Below, piece after piece: positions 18,968-27,081 of a stretch of DNA of 64,000 nt (its first letter is position 1; every line of letters begins with the position of its first letter). The notes beneath the pieces were generated by a model. That model was not told the DNA's origin and searched no databases. It saw nothing but the letters and a program-made list of their open reading frames with translations. Source of the stretch: SABY01 sp964523795 (GTDB taxonomy: Bacteria; Bacteroidota; Bacteroidia; Bacteroidales; 4484-276); the NCBI GenBank assembly GCA_964523795.1, contig CAZGAO010000001.1, positions 62,001 through 126,000 on the forward strand, written 5' to 3'. The position numbers and the translations under genes were made by a program.

Positions 18968-19600
18968 TTGGAAAATACAGAAAATACAGAAAGGCTCGAT
19001 TTTATCCTTGCAGGAAGTGCCGACATTTTCCGCAAGTATGGCATTCGGAGTATCTCGATGGATGATATTTCGCGCGAGCTGGGTATTTCCAAAAAAACGC
19101 TTTACCAGCATGTTACCAGCAAAACCGATTTGCTGCGCCGGGTCTTCGAAAAACTGCAGGCCGATTTTACGCTGGAAATTGAAGCTCTTTTAGCCAAAGG
19201 ACTTAATGCGATTGATGAATTGCTGGAAGTGAGCAAGCTGGCTCGCGAAGAGTACAAAAAGTACAATCCCTCCAATGTTTTCGATTTCCGAAAGTATTAT
19301 ACCGAAGTTTTCGAACATCATATCTCTAACAAAAAGGAATGTACCTCAGCAATGATTATCAAAAACATGGAAAAGGGTATCAACCAGGGCATTTATCGCA
19401 ACGACCTTGATTTGGAAGTAGTAGCCGGCTTATACATCCAAAAAGTGGAGATGATGCATGACAAAAAATTTTTGGATCAGGCCAATTTTTCCATGAGTCG
19501 CATTTTTGAAGTAATGTTCGAAAATCACATCCGTGGCATTAGCAATGAAGAAGGCATTGCCTATTTTGAAAAAAGAAAAGAACAATTAAAATTTGAATAA
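18968..19600 (+). CDS. TetR-family transcriptional regulator 2, linked to efflux operon
   Basis: A 210-residue TetR-type regulator. The helix-turn-helix (about 27-47) is SISMDDISRELGISKKTLYQH, a canonical TetR recognition helix. The C-terminal half is homologous to the upstream regulator. The start appears to be TTG (18968), giving MENTENTERLDFILAG. Internal ATGs would cut into the DNA-binding domain. The tolC-like gene begins with an ATG four bases after this stop codon, so the regulator is the first gene of the tolC / fusion protein / RND operon and is likely its repressor. Confidence 0.87.
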   Translation: MENTENTERLDFILAGSADIFRKYGIRSISMDDISRELGISKKTLYQHVTSKTDLLRRVFEKLQADFTLEIEALLAKGLNAIDELLEVSKLAREEYKKYNPSNVFDFRKYYTEVFEHHISNKKECTSAMIIKNMEKGINQGIYRNDLDLEVVAGLYIQKVEMMHDKKFLDQANFSMSRIFEVMFENHIRGISNEEGIAYFEKRKEQLKFE

Positions 19601-19604
19601 GAGA

Positions 19605-20963
19605 ATGAAAAAAGTATTGATGATATTGCTGATACCGCTGGTGCTTGCTGCTCCTGTGGCAAAATCGCAAGAGCAATCTGCCGACACAAACCGTAGGCTG
19701 TTTTCGCTTGCCGAAGCGCGTGCTTTTGCGCTGGAGCACAACTACGATGTAATTATTGCACTGAAAGACATCGAAAGTGCACGCAAAAAAGTAAAGGAGA
19801 CCACCGCCATTGGACTGCCACAGATTGGGGCTTCGTTAGCCTACAACGATTACATTGACATTCCCACTATGCTCATCCCCGATTTTATTGGAGGAACAAG
19901 CGACCTGCTGCCGGTAAAGTTTGGCACCAAATATAATCTCGCTGCTTCTGCCACCGCCAGCATGTTGCTTTTTAGCGGCGAATATATTGTTGGCCTGCAA
20001 GCATCAAGAGTGTTTGTTGATTTTTCGCAAAAGCAGTACGATAAAATGGTAATACAGTTAGACAAAAGTGTTGCAGAGTCGTATTATTTGGTGCTCATTG
20101 CCGAAAGAAATAAAACAATCATTGATTCCACTTTAGTTTCTTTGTTGGAGATTAAACAAGCAAACGATGCCTTGTATGAAAATGGTTTTATTGAAGATAC
20201 GGATGTTGATCAGATTAATTTATTGATAACTGATTTACAAGCCACGCTAATAAATATCGATAACAATCTGGCTATTTCAAAAAACTTATTGAAATTTACT
20301 ATGGGATTGAAACTCGAAAATGAAATCGTTCTAACCGACAACCTGGATAATTTGCTTGACAAAGTCGATAAAGAGGTTTTGTATCAAGCACCATTCGACT
20401 ACCGAAAAAATATTGATTACAAGATTCTTGAAAATCAGCAGGAACTGGCTTATCTGGATTTGAAACGCTACAAGTCGCAATATTTGCCCCAGCTATATAC
20501 TTTTCTCAATTATCAGGAAACCGCTGCCCGTGAGCAATGGAATTTTATGAAAAGTGGTGAAGACTGGTATCGGTCAACAATTTGGGGCGTTCAACTTGAT
20601 GTACCTATTTTTCAAAGTGGTGCGCGCTCGGCCAAGGTGAGTCAGGCCAAAATCCAATTAGATCAACTGGAGGTAATCGACCAAAAACTCAAATCGGGCC
20701 TCGAAATACAGGTGAGCACCGTGAGAAACAATTTTTTAAACTCCTGGAAGGTTTATCAAAACAAAGAAAAGGGTCTCGAATTGTCGTTGAAGATTTATCG
20801 CAAGTCCCAGGAAAAACTCCTCGAAGGCGTTTCCTCCTCCATCGAGTTGCAGCAAAATTACAATCAGTACCTCAACAGCGAGCGCGATTATGTGATGGCA
20901 ATACTGGAGCTGCTCAACAACAAATTGAAACTCGAAGAACTATTGACCGAATACAAAAACTAA
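19605..20963 (+). CDS. TolC-family outer membrane efflux protein
   Basis: A 452-residue outer membrane channel of the TolC type. The signal peptide MKKVLMILLIPLVLAAPVAKSQ supports ATG 19605 over an upstream in-frame TTG inside tetR. The body has two repeats of the outer membrane efflux (OEP) fold with long amphipathic helices: LAEARAFALEHNYDV near the start, and the second repeat from about 255 with YKILENQQELAYLDLKRYKSQYLPQL. The helix near the end, SIELQQNYNQYLNSERDYV, is also family-typical. With the next two genes it forms a tripartite pump; this is the exit duct. Substrate unknown. Confidence 0.9.
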   Translation: MKKVLMILLIPLVLAAPVAKSQEQSADTNRRLFSLAEARAFALEHNYDVIIALKDIESARKKVKETTAIGLPQIGASLAYNDYIDIPTMLIPDFIGGTSDLLPVKFGTKYNLAASATASMLLFSGEYIVGLQASRVFVDFSQKQYDKMVIQLDKSVAESYYLVLIAERNKTIIDSTLVSLLEIKQANDALYENGFIEDTDVDQINLLITDLQATLINIDNNLAISKNLLKFTMGLKLENEIVLTDNLDNLLDKVDKEVLYQAPFDYRKNIDYKILENQQELAYLDLKRYKSQYLPQLYTFLNYQETAAREQWNFMKSGEDWYRSTIWGVQLDVPIFQSGARSAKVSQAKIQLDQLEVIDQKLKSGLEIQVSTVRNNFLNSWKVYQNKEKGLELSLKIYRKSQEKLLEGVSSSIELQQNYNQYLNSERDYVMAILELLNNKLKLEELLTEYKN

Positions 20964-20995
20964 GAACAGTGAAAAATTATAAAGTTTACAAGACG

Positions 20996-22168
20996 ATGAA
21001 AACAAAGCATATAATAAATATGAAAAGTGTGATGAACGTTTCCCGATATTTTGCTCTGGCATTGATGGTGAGCTTGTTTTTTGCCTGTGGTTCCGGGGGT
21101 GATAATACCGCGAAATTGCAGGACTTGAAAAAGAAACGTGATGTGCTGAATGCACAAATCAGCACACTGGAAAAAGAGATTGTGGCTCAGGGCGGCGCAG
21201 CCGATGCGGGTATAAAAATTCCCACCGTGGTGGCCCAAAAAATGGAAGCTGAAACCTTTAACCATTACATCGAAATACGCGGCAGCGTTGAATCGGACAA
21301 CAATATTTTTGTCCCTGCTATGCGGCCTTATGTTGTCGAGAAGATTCTGGTGCGCGAAGGCGACCAGGTAAGCAAGGGGCAACTGATGGCCGAGCTGGAT
21401 AATGAAAGCATTACGCAAACCATCCGTGAAATAAAAAACGGTTTGGAACTGGCTACCACGCTTTTTGAGCGTCAACAAAATCTGTGGGACAAAAAAATTG
21501 GTACCGAGGTACAATACCTTCAGGCTAAAACCGGTAAGGAAGACCTGGAGATTAAACTAAAAACAGCGGAAAACGAGCTGGAGAAAACACGGATTTATTC
21601 GCCCATCAAAGGCGTGGTGGATTTTGTGGCACTCAAGGAAGGCGAAGCAGCAGCACCCAACGCTGGCGCCATAAGGGTGTCGAATCCTTCATCGCAAAAA
21701 GTGGTGGCCAAAGTTTCGGAGAATTATATTACTAACATTCGTCGGGGCGATAAGGTGAAGGTGTATCTGCCAATCATCGACCAAACCATCGAAGCCAAAG
21801 TTTCGGCTGTTGCGCAGGTCATCGACCCCAACAACCGCACCATCGACATCGAGGTAAAACTGCCCAACAACGATCGTATCAATCCCAACATGCTGGCCAT
21901 TCTCACCCTTAATGATTACAGCAACCCTGAAGCTTATGTGCTGCCTATTAATACAGTGCAGCGCAGCGAAAAACGCGACTATGTGTTCGTGGCCAAAAAA
22001 GAAGGCGATAACTGGATTGCCGGACTTAAAGATGTAGAAACCGGTCGCTTTAGCCATGATAAAATCGAAATCATCGAAGGCCTTAAGGCGGGTGAAGTGG
22101 TTATCACTTTTGGTTACAACAACATCTCAGTTGGCGATCCTGTAAAGGTAAACTTTGATGAATATTAG
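20996..22168 (+). CDS. RND efflux membrane fusion lipoprotein (HlyD/AcrA type)
   Basis: A periplasmic adaptor that joins the RND pump to TolC. The start is placed at ATG 20996; a GTG at 20969 is in frame but adds an extension before the signal peptide. The lipobox is SLFFAC with lipidated C31, followed by GSGGD. After a short coiled segment come the lipoyl halves (VEKILVREGDQVSKGQLMAELDN and IYSPIKGVVDFVALKEGEAA), a coiled hairpin between them, and the beta-barrel with RRGDKVKVYLP. Length of about 390 fits the family. It lies 33 bases after tolC and 46 before the RND gene. Confidence 0.9.
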   Translation: MKTKHIINMKSVMNVSRYFALALMVSLFFACGSGGDNTAKLQDLKKKRDVLNAQISTLEKEIVAQGGAADAGIKIPTVVAQKMEAETFNHYIEIRGSVESDNNIFVPAMRPYVVEKILVREGDQVSKGQLMAELDNESITQTIREIKNGLELATTLFERQQNLWDKKIGTEVQYLQAKTGKEDLEIKLKTAENELEKTRIYSPIKGVVDFVALKEGEAAAPNAGAIRVSNPSSQKVVAKVSENYITNIRRGDKVKVYLPIIDQTIEAKVSAVAQVIDPNNRTIDIEVKLPNNDRINPNMLAILTLNDYSNPEAYVLPINTVQRSEKRDYVFVAKKEGDNWIAGLKDVETGRFSHDKIEIIEGLKAGEVVITFGYNNISVGDPVKVNFDEY

Positions 22169-22213
22169 CAGTTGGCCAAAGCAAGTACTAACGACGGATA
22201 AAACATTTGTAAA

Positions 22214-25200
22214 ATGAAGAAGGAAAAAGAATTTGCATTGACCAATGTCGCCATCCACAACAGGGTAACGGTTTATATATTTACCATTATCCTTATTGTG
22301 GCCGGTGTTATCGCTTACCAAAGCACACCCAAGGAAAAATTTCCTGAGGTTACCTTTCCCTACTTTTCCGTATCCACGGTTTATGTAGGTACTTCGCCCG
22401 AAGATATGGTAAACCTGGTAACACACCCAATCGAAAAAGAGCTGAAAAGTGTAAAAGGGGTGAAGAACATCAGCAGCAACTCTATCCAGGATTTCTCGTT
22501 GATTTTTATCGAATTTGAAACCAATGTGGACGACAACCGCGCGATGCAGGATGTGAAAGATGCTGTGGACAAGGCCAAGCCCAACATGCCGCCCGAGCTG
22601 GCGATGGAGCCTAACATGCTGCCCGAAGTAACGCGTATCGACCTCTCGGAAATACCGGTGCTCAACATCAACATGTCGGGAAACCTGGGTCTGGTAAAAA
22701 TAAAAGACTACGCCGAAGATTTGCAGGATAAAATTGAAGGCCTTGAAGAGATAACCCGCGTGGATATTGTAGGTGCTTTGGATCGTGAAATACAGGTGAA
22801 TATCGACTTGTACAAGATGCAGGCTACCGGCGTGAGCTTCGATCAGATAGTAAATGCCATACGCATGGAAAACATGACTATTACCGCAGGTATGATAGAA
22901 GTGGGACGTATGGAGCGCAACATGCGCGTGGTTGGTGAGTTTCACAATCCTAACGAAATCAATCAGATTTTGATTAAAGAGGGTGTTTACCTTAAAGATA
23001 TTGCCACAATAGAAGATGATTTTAAAGAACGCGAAAGTTACTCACGCATGGGTGGCCAAGAGGTAATTACACTTAATGTCATCAAAAAAAGTGGCAAAAA
23101 CCTGATTGAGGCCATCGATAAGATCAAGGTAATCATGGCGGATTTTGAGCAGGAGGTACCCTCCAATCTTACCATCGAAGCTACCGGCGACCAGAGTACC
23201 ATGACCCGCAACAACGTGAGCAACCTTTTCAACACCATCATCCTGGGGTTTTTGGTGGTAACTTTGGTGCTCATGTTTTTTATGGGTATCGACAACGCAC
23301 TCTTTGTAGCCGTTGCCATTCCGCTGTCCATGGTCATCGCCTTTATTTTTGTGCCCCTGGTGGGTTTCTCGATGAACATGGTGGTGCTCATGGCTTTCAT
23401 TTTGGTGCTGGGTATTGTGGTGGATAATTCCATCGTGATAGTCGAAAACATCTACCGCAATTACATGAACACGCCCAACCTTAGCATTAAGGATGCTACA
23501 AAGCAATCGGTTGGCGAGGTTGCCATGCCGGTTTTTACCGGCACACTCACCACGGTTATTCCCTTTGTGCCACTGGCTTTTTGGCCGGGCCTTATCGGCA
23601 AATTTATGCTGTATATTCCGGTTACCCTCATTATTACTTTGGTGGCCTCCATGTTTGTGGCTTTTGTAATGAACCCGGTATTTGCTGTCGATTTTATGAA
23701 ATACCGTGGCAATCGTAGCCAAAAACGGAAGCTGTATAAAAAAGAATCCATTTTTCTTATCTCGCTTACAATTGCCGGCATCATCAGCTACCTTTCAGGG
23801 CCGTTTTGGCTGGGCAACCTCTTTGCCTTTGCAGTGTTAATGTGGCTTTTTACAAAATTTGTAATTTTCTTTTTGATCGAGAAGTTTCAAAAATTTGTCA
23901 TTCCAAAAATGATGAGTACTTATCGCGCTACGCTCAACTTTACGCTGAAAGGGATTATGCCCTACATTATTGTGGCGGGTACCTTCCTCCTGCTCATATT
24001 CACTTTTTTCCTGATGAGCATTATGCCGCCCAAAATTGTCTTCTTTCCACAAGGCGATCCTAACAACGTTTATGTGTATATCACCATGCCGGCAGGTACC
24101 GATATCGAGGTTACCAATCGCGTTGCGAAGCAGGTTGAAGATTCGGTATTTAAAATTATTGGCTACAACAATCCCGATGTGGAATCGGTAATTACCAGCG
24201 TAGCCGTTAATGCCGGCCAGAATAACTTTGAACGCTCCACGCAGGCACGCCTGGCTAAAGTGTCGATCGGTTTTGAAGAATATCAATATCGTACCGGACG
24301 AAGTACTTCGGACATACTCATCGAATTGCGTGCACGCCTACAGGGCATCCCCGGTGCGCAAATTATTGTGGATCGTGAAGCATCGGGGCCACCCACCGGT
24401 AAACCCATCAACTTGGAGATTAGGGGCGAATCGAAGAAACCCTACCGCGACCTTGTTGAAATTGCCGATCGTACCAAGATATTCATCGATTCGCTGGCCA
24501 TCCCCGGCATCGAAGACCTGAAGTCGGATGCTGATATTGATAAACCAGAGGTGATTGTGGAAATCGACCGCATCAAAGCCAACCAATACGGCATTAGCAC
24601 AGCTTACTTGGGATCGATACTGCGCACGGCACTTTACGGAACCACCGCATCCAAATACCGCGAGGGCGACGAGGAATATCCCATCAATGTGCGGCTGGAA
24701 GAAAAATACCGCAAAAAGATTAGCGACCTGATGAACCTGCGTATCCCCGTACCAGGGGGCCCCAACGGCCTGCGCGAAATCCCGGTATCGGCCATTGCCA
24801 AAATCGAATATACCTCATCGTATGGCGGCGTAATACACCAGGAATACAGGCCTACCATTACACTTAGCTCCAACGTGCTTACCGGCTACAATGCCAACGA
24901 AATTGTACAGCAAATCTCGGCATCCATCAACGATTATTCGCTGCCCAATGGTTACGAATTTGTGTTTACCGGCGAGCAACAGGATCAGGAAGAATCGGGA
25001 AATTTCTTAATGATGGCCTTCCTCATTGCTATTGCCTCTGTGTTTTTGGTTTTGGTTGCGCAGTTCAACTCACTTTCAAAACCAGCCATCATTTTGCTCC
25101 AGGTGCTGTTTAGCATGATTGGGGTTTTGTTGTTCAATACCCTTTTTGGGATGCCCATTTCGATTGTTATGACAGGCATGGGATTGATAGCGGTAATTGG

Positions 25201-25579
25201 TATTGTGGTTAAAAATGCTATCATTCTTATCGACTACATCGATATTTTGATCGCGCGAGGAAACACCTTTAAAGAGGCGGTAGTATCGGGTGGTGCCGTG
25301 CGTCTTACCCCGGTTTTGCTTACCGCAGCATCTACCATTTTCGGCTTGCTGCCCCTGGCCATTGGTATGAACATCGACTTTAATTCATTATTCACCCAAC
25401 TGGATCCCAATATTTATTTTGGTGGCGACAGCGCGGCATTTTGGAACCCATTGGCCTGGACTATTATTTTCGGCCTTGCCTTTGCGACCTTCCTTACTTT
25501 GGTAGTAGTTCCGGCTATGTATTTTATCATTTTCAAAAAAAGGGTCGAAAAACAGCAAATGGCGGTCAGTGGTGAATAA
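22214..25579 (+). CDS. RND-family inner membrane efflux transporter (AcrB/HAE1-like)
   Basis: A 1121-residue proton-driven pump. It has the RND layout of one N-terminal TM helix (about 17-37), a large periplasmic porter domain, a block of helices from about 335, a second porter domain, and closing helices from about 935. TM4 carries the proton relay as VLGIVVDNSIVIVENIYRN. The first Asp of the AcrB DD pair is kept and the second is Asn, a common variant in Bacteroidota. Helical block GIVVKNAIILIDYID is the matching TM10 region. The protein is somewhat longer than AcrB (1049). The additional length includes a hydrophobic stretch around residues 500-560. It ends the efflux operon. Confidence 0.93.
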   Translation: MKKEKEFALTNVAIHNRVTVYIFTIILIVAGVIAYQSTPKEKFPEVTFPYFSVSTVYVGTSPEDMVNLVTHPIEKELKSVKGVKNISSNSIQDFSLIFIEFETNVDDNRAMQDVKDAVDKAKPNMPPELAMEPNMLPEVTRIDLSEIPVLNINMSGNLGLVKIKDYAEDLQDKIEGLEEITRVDIVGALDREIQVNIDLYKMQATGVSFDQIVNAIRMENMTITAGMIEVGRMERNMRVVGEFHNPNEINQILIKEGVYLKDIATIEDDFKERESYSRMGGQEVITLNVIKKSGKNLIEAIDKIKVIMADFEQEVPSNLTIEATGDQSTMTRNNVSNLFNTIILGFLVVTLVLMFFMGIDNALFVAVAIPLSMVIAFIFVPLVGFSMNMVVLMAFILVLGIVVDNSIVIVENIYRNYMNTPNLSIKDATKQSVGEVAMPVFTGTLTTVIPFVPLAFWPGLIGKFMLYIPVTLIITLVASMFVAFVMNPVFAVDFMKYRGNRSQKRKLYKKESIFLISLTIAGIISYLSGPFWLGNLFAFAVLMWLFTKFVIFFLIEKFQKFVIPKMMSTYRATLNFTLKGIMPYIIVAGTFLLLIFTFFLMSIMPPKIVFFPQGDPNNVYVYITMPAGTDIEVTNRVAKQVEDSVFKIIGYNNPDVESVITSVAVNAGQNNFERSTQARLAKVSIGFEEYQYRTGRSTSDILIELRARLQGIPGAQIIVDREASGPPTGKPINLEIRGESKKPYRDLVEIADRTKIFIDSLAIPGIEDLKSDADIDKPEVIVEIDRIKANQYGISTAYLGSILRTALYGTTASKYREGDEEYPINVRLEEKYRKKISDLMNLRIPVPGGPNGLREIPVSAIAKIEYTSSYGGVIHQEYRPTITLSSNVLTGYNANEIVQQISASINDYSLPNGYEFVFTGEQQDQEESGNFLMMAFLIAIASVFLVLVAQFNSLSKPAIILLQVLFSMIGVLLFNTLFGMPISIVMTGMGLIAVIGIVVKNAIILIDYIDILIARGNTFKEAVVSGGAVRLTPVLLTAASTIFGLLPLAIGMNIDFNSLFTQLDPNIYFGGDSAAFWNPLAWTIIFGLAFATFLTLVVVPAMYFIIFKKRVEKQQMAVSGE

Positions 25580-25669
25580 TTAATGTCTGACTATAAAATC
25601 GGCACTTTTTGATTTAAGATAGACACTACTTAGTACTTACCATGAAATAATCTGACTCAATGCAATAGA

Positions 25670-25850
25670 TTTCTCCTGCCGCAGGTGCGGCATCGAAATG
25701 ACAGTGGCCGTGCAGTTGAAGGGGGAGGGAGAAGGGAGTGCTCCGCGCTCCCTTCTCCCTCCCCCAAAACCACCGAAGCCTTGTCATTCCGAGCGAAGTG
25801 AGGAATCTCTTGATATCCGGATGCGTGCGAAAACATGTCATTGGTACCAA
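25670..25850. repeat. Composite intergenic repeat with 18-bp perfect hairpin, copy 2
   Basis: GGGGGAGGGAGAAGGGAG (25721-25738) pairs perfectly with CTCCCTTCTCCCTCCCCC (25748-25765) around a nine-base loop. It is preceded by CTGCCGCAGGTGCGGCATCGAAATGACA, and followed by GTCATTCCGAGCGAAGTGAGGAATCTC and CATGTCATTGGTA. The order matches 11480-11700, with a different hairpin inside. No gene is visible in 25580-25915. Confidence 0.65.
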
Positions 25851-25915
25851 AATAACATCATTTTAATTCATAATAATCCCTTAGTTCAAATGTTCTTAGT
25901 TTTAAATTTTACTTT

Positions 25916-26623
25916 ATGAAAAACACAAAATTCTTTATCATCCTTATTTTGGCCGGTCTTATTTTGGATTCGTGCCAAACGCCTATCAACCAGCCCGACA
26001 AGGTGAAGCCGCTTACGCAGATGGATTCGATAAGTTACATTATTGGTTACGATTATGGCTCCGGCATCCGCGAGCAGGAAATAAAAGCCGATCCGATAAT
26101 GGTTTACAAAGGGCTATATGATGCCCTGACGAAAAGCGAAGGATATTTTAATGACTCCGTGCGCGAGCAACTGATCCGGGATTTTAATAAGATAGTGCAG
26201 AAACTGGAAGACGAGCGTTTTGCTGAGATGGTGGCGAAGAACAAGGAAGCCGGCGCGTTTTATTTGAAAGAAAACTTGGGAAGACCCGGTGTGGTGGGCT
26301 TGCCCTCGGGCTTGCAGTATAAAATTCAGAAACTGGGACAGGGTGATAACTTTCCGGCGGCCAACGACAGTATCACCCTTCACTACCGCGCCATGTACAC
26401 CGACCGTACTACCTTCGACATGTCCTACGATTCGGGACCTGTGGGCATTCGCCTCAGCTATTTGGTGCCCGGCCTCACCGAAGGCATTCAACTCATGCGC
26501 AAGGGTGCCATTTACGAATTTTACATTCCATCCGATTTGGGCTATGGCGACGAAAATTATCGCGATATGATTCCCGGCGGCTCTACCGTAATTTATTCGG
26601 TCGAGCTGATCGATATTCATTAA
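25916..26623 (+). CDS. FKBP-type peptidyl-prolyl isomerase lipoprotein
   Basis: A 235-residue envelope lipoprotein. The signal peptide ends in LILDSC, with the lipidated cysteine near residue 20. An FKBP N-terminal dimerisation region (about 35-120) contains MDSISYIIGYDYGSGIREQ. It is followed by the FKBP catalytic domain (about 140-235) with the fold blocks LPSGLQYKIQKLGQG, ITLHYRAMYTDRTTFD and FYIPSDLGYGD. FKBP proteins catalyse proline cis-trans isomerisation and assist folding of exported proteins. The typical VIPG(W/L) stretch is replaced by LVPGLTEGIQLM. A strong terminator follows the stop codon. Confidence 0.9.
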   Translation: MKNTKFFIILILAGLILDSCQTPINQPDKVKPLTQMDSISYIIGYDYGSGIREQEIKADPIMVYKGLYDALTKSEGYFNDSVREQLIRDFNKIVQKLEDERFAEMVAKNKEAGAFYLKENLGRPGVVGLPSGLQYKIQKLGQGDNFPAANDSITLHYRAMYTDRTTFDMSYDSGPVGIRLSYLVPGLTEGIQLMRKGAIYEFYIPSDLGYGDENYRDMIPGGSTVIYSVELIDIH

Positions 26624-26673
26624 GGATGTTTTTGCTTTGGTTTTGATAATCCTTTCAAGGGATAGAAACGGAT

Positions 26674-26711
26674 AGTCCGGGCTTGATTTTAAATCAAGCC
26701 CGGACTTATTT
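26674..26711 (+). terminator. Rho-independent terminator after the FKBP gene
   Basis: AGTCCGGGCTTGATTT (26674-26689) pairs perfectly with AAATCAAGCCCGGACT (26691-26706), then TATTTTT. The 16-bp palindrome resembles the REP-type element at 13254-13284. Confidence 0.75.
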
Positions 26712-27081
26712 TTACCAGCAAATTTATTGGGGTATTATAAAAATTTTGAAATTTTCATCTTCACGTAGTATAAAAACTTACAAGCCCTTTATAGCTACCA
26801 GATAAAGCTGTTAATGGGTAGAATTCTGCCTTAAAAAATCGGAATAGTTTTACAAAATATCAAGCTATTTCGGCTTGTGCCAAATTATAAAATTCACTAA
26901 AAAAACGAAACTTGAAATTGTTAAATGATTCATTTACCGTAGTATAAATCTTTTCAACAATGCTTCGTTAACAACATTTTGAGCTACGATTTTGCGAATC
27001 GTTGTATCTTGCGCGACATTTTTGCCCCCTTTGCAAAAAGCAAACTTTAACGATACAAGAATCTAAAAATTTAATAGCATA
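26712..27081. other. AT-rich leader upstream of nrdJ
   Basis: 370 bases with no credible gene. I looked for a cobalamin riboswitch because the next gene is B12-dependent, and saw no B12-box-like segment. I saw no NrdR-box pair either. TATCTTG at 27005-27011 loosely resembles the -7 element and would be the nearest promoter candidate. Confidence 0.4.

Noticed and set aside
26712..27081. Cobalamin riboswitch before nrdJ
   Set aside because: No B12-box or the expected conserved helices were visible by eye.
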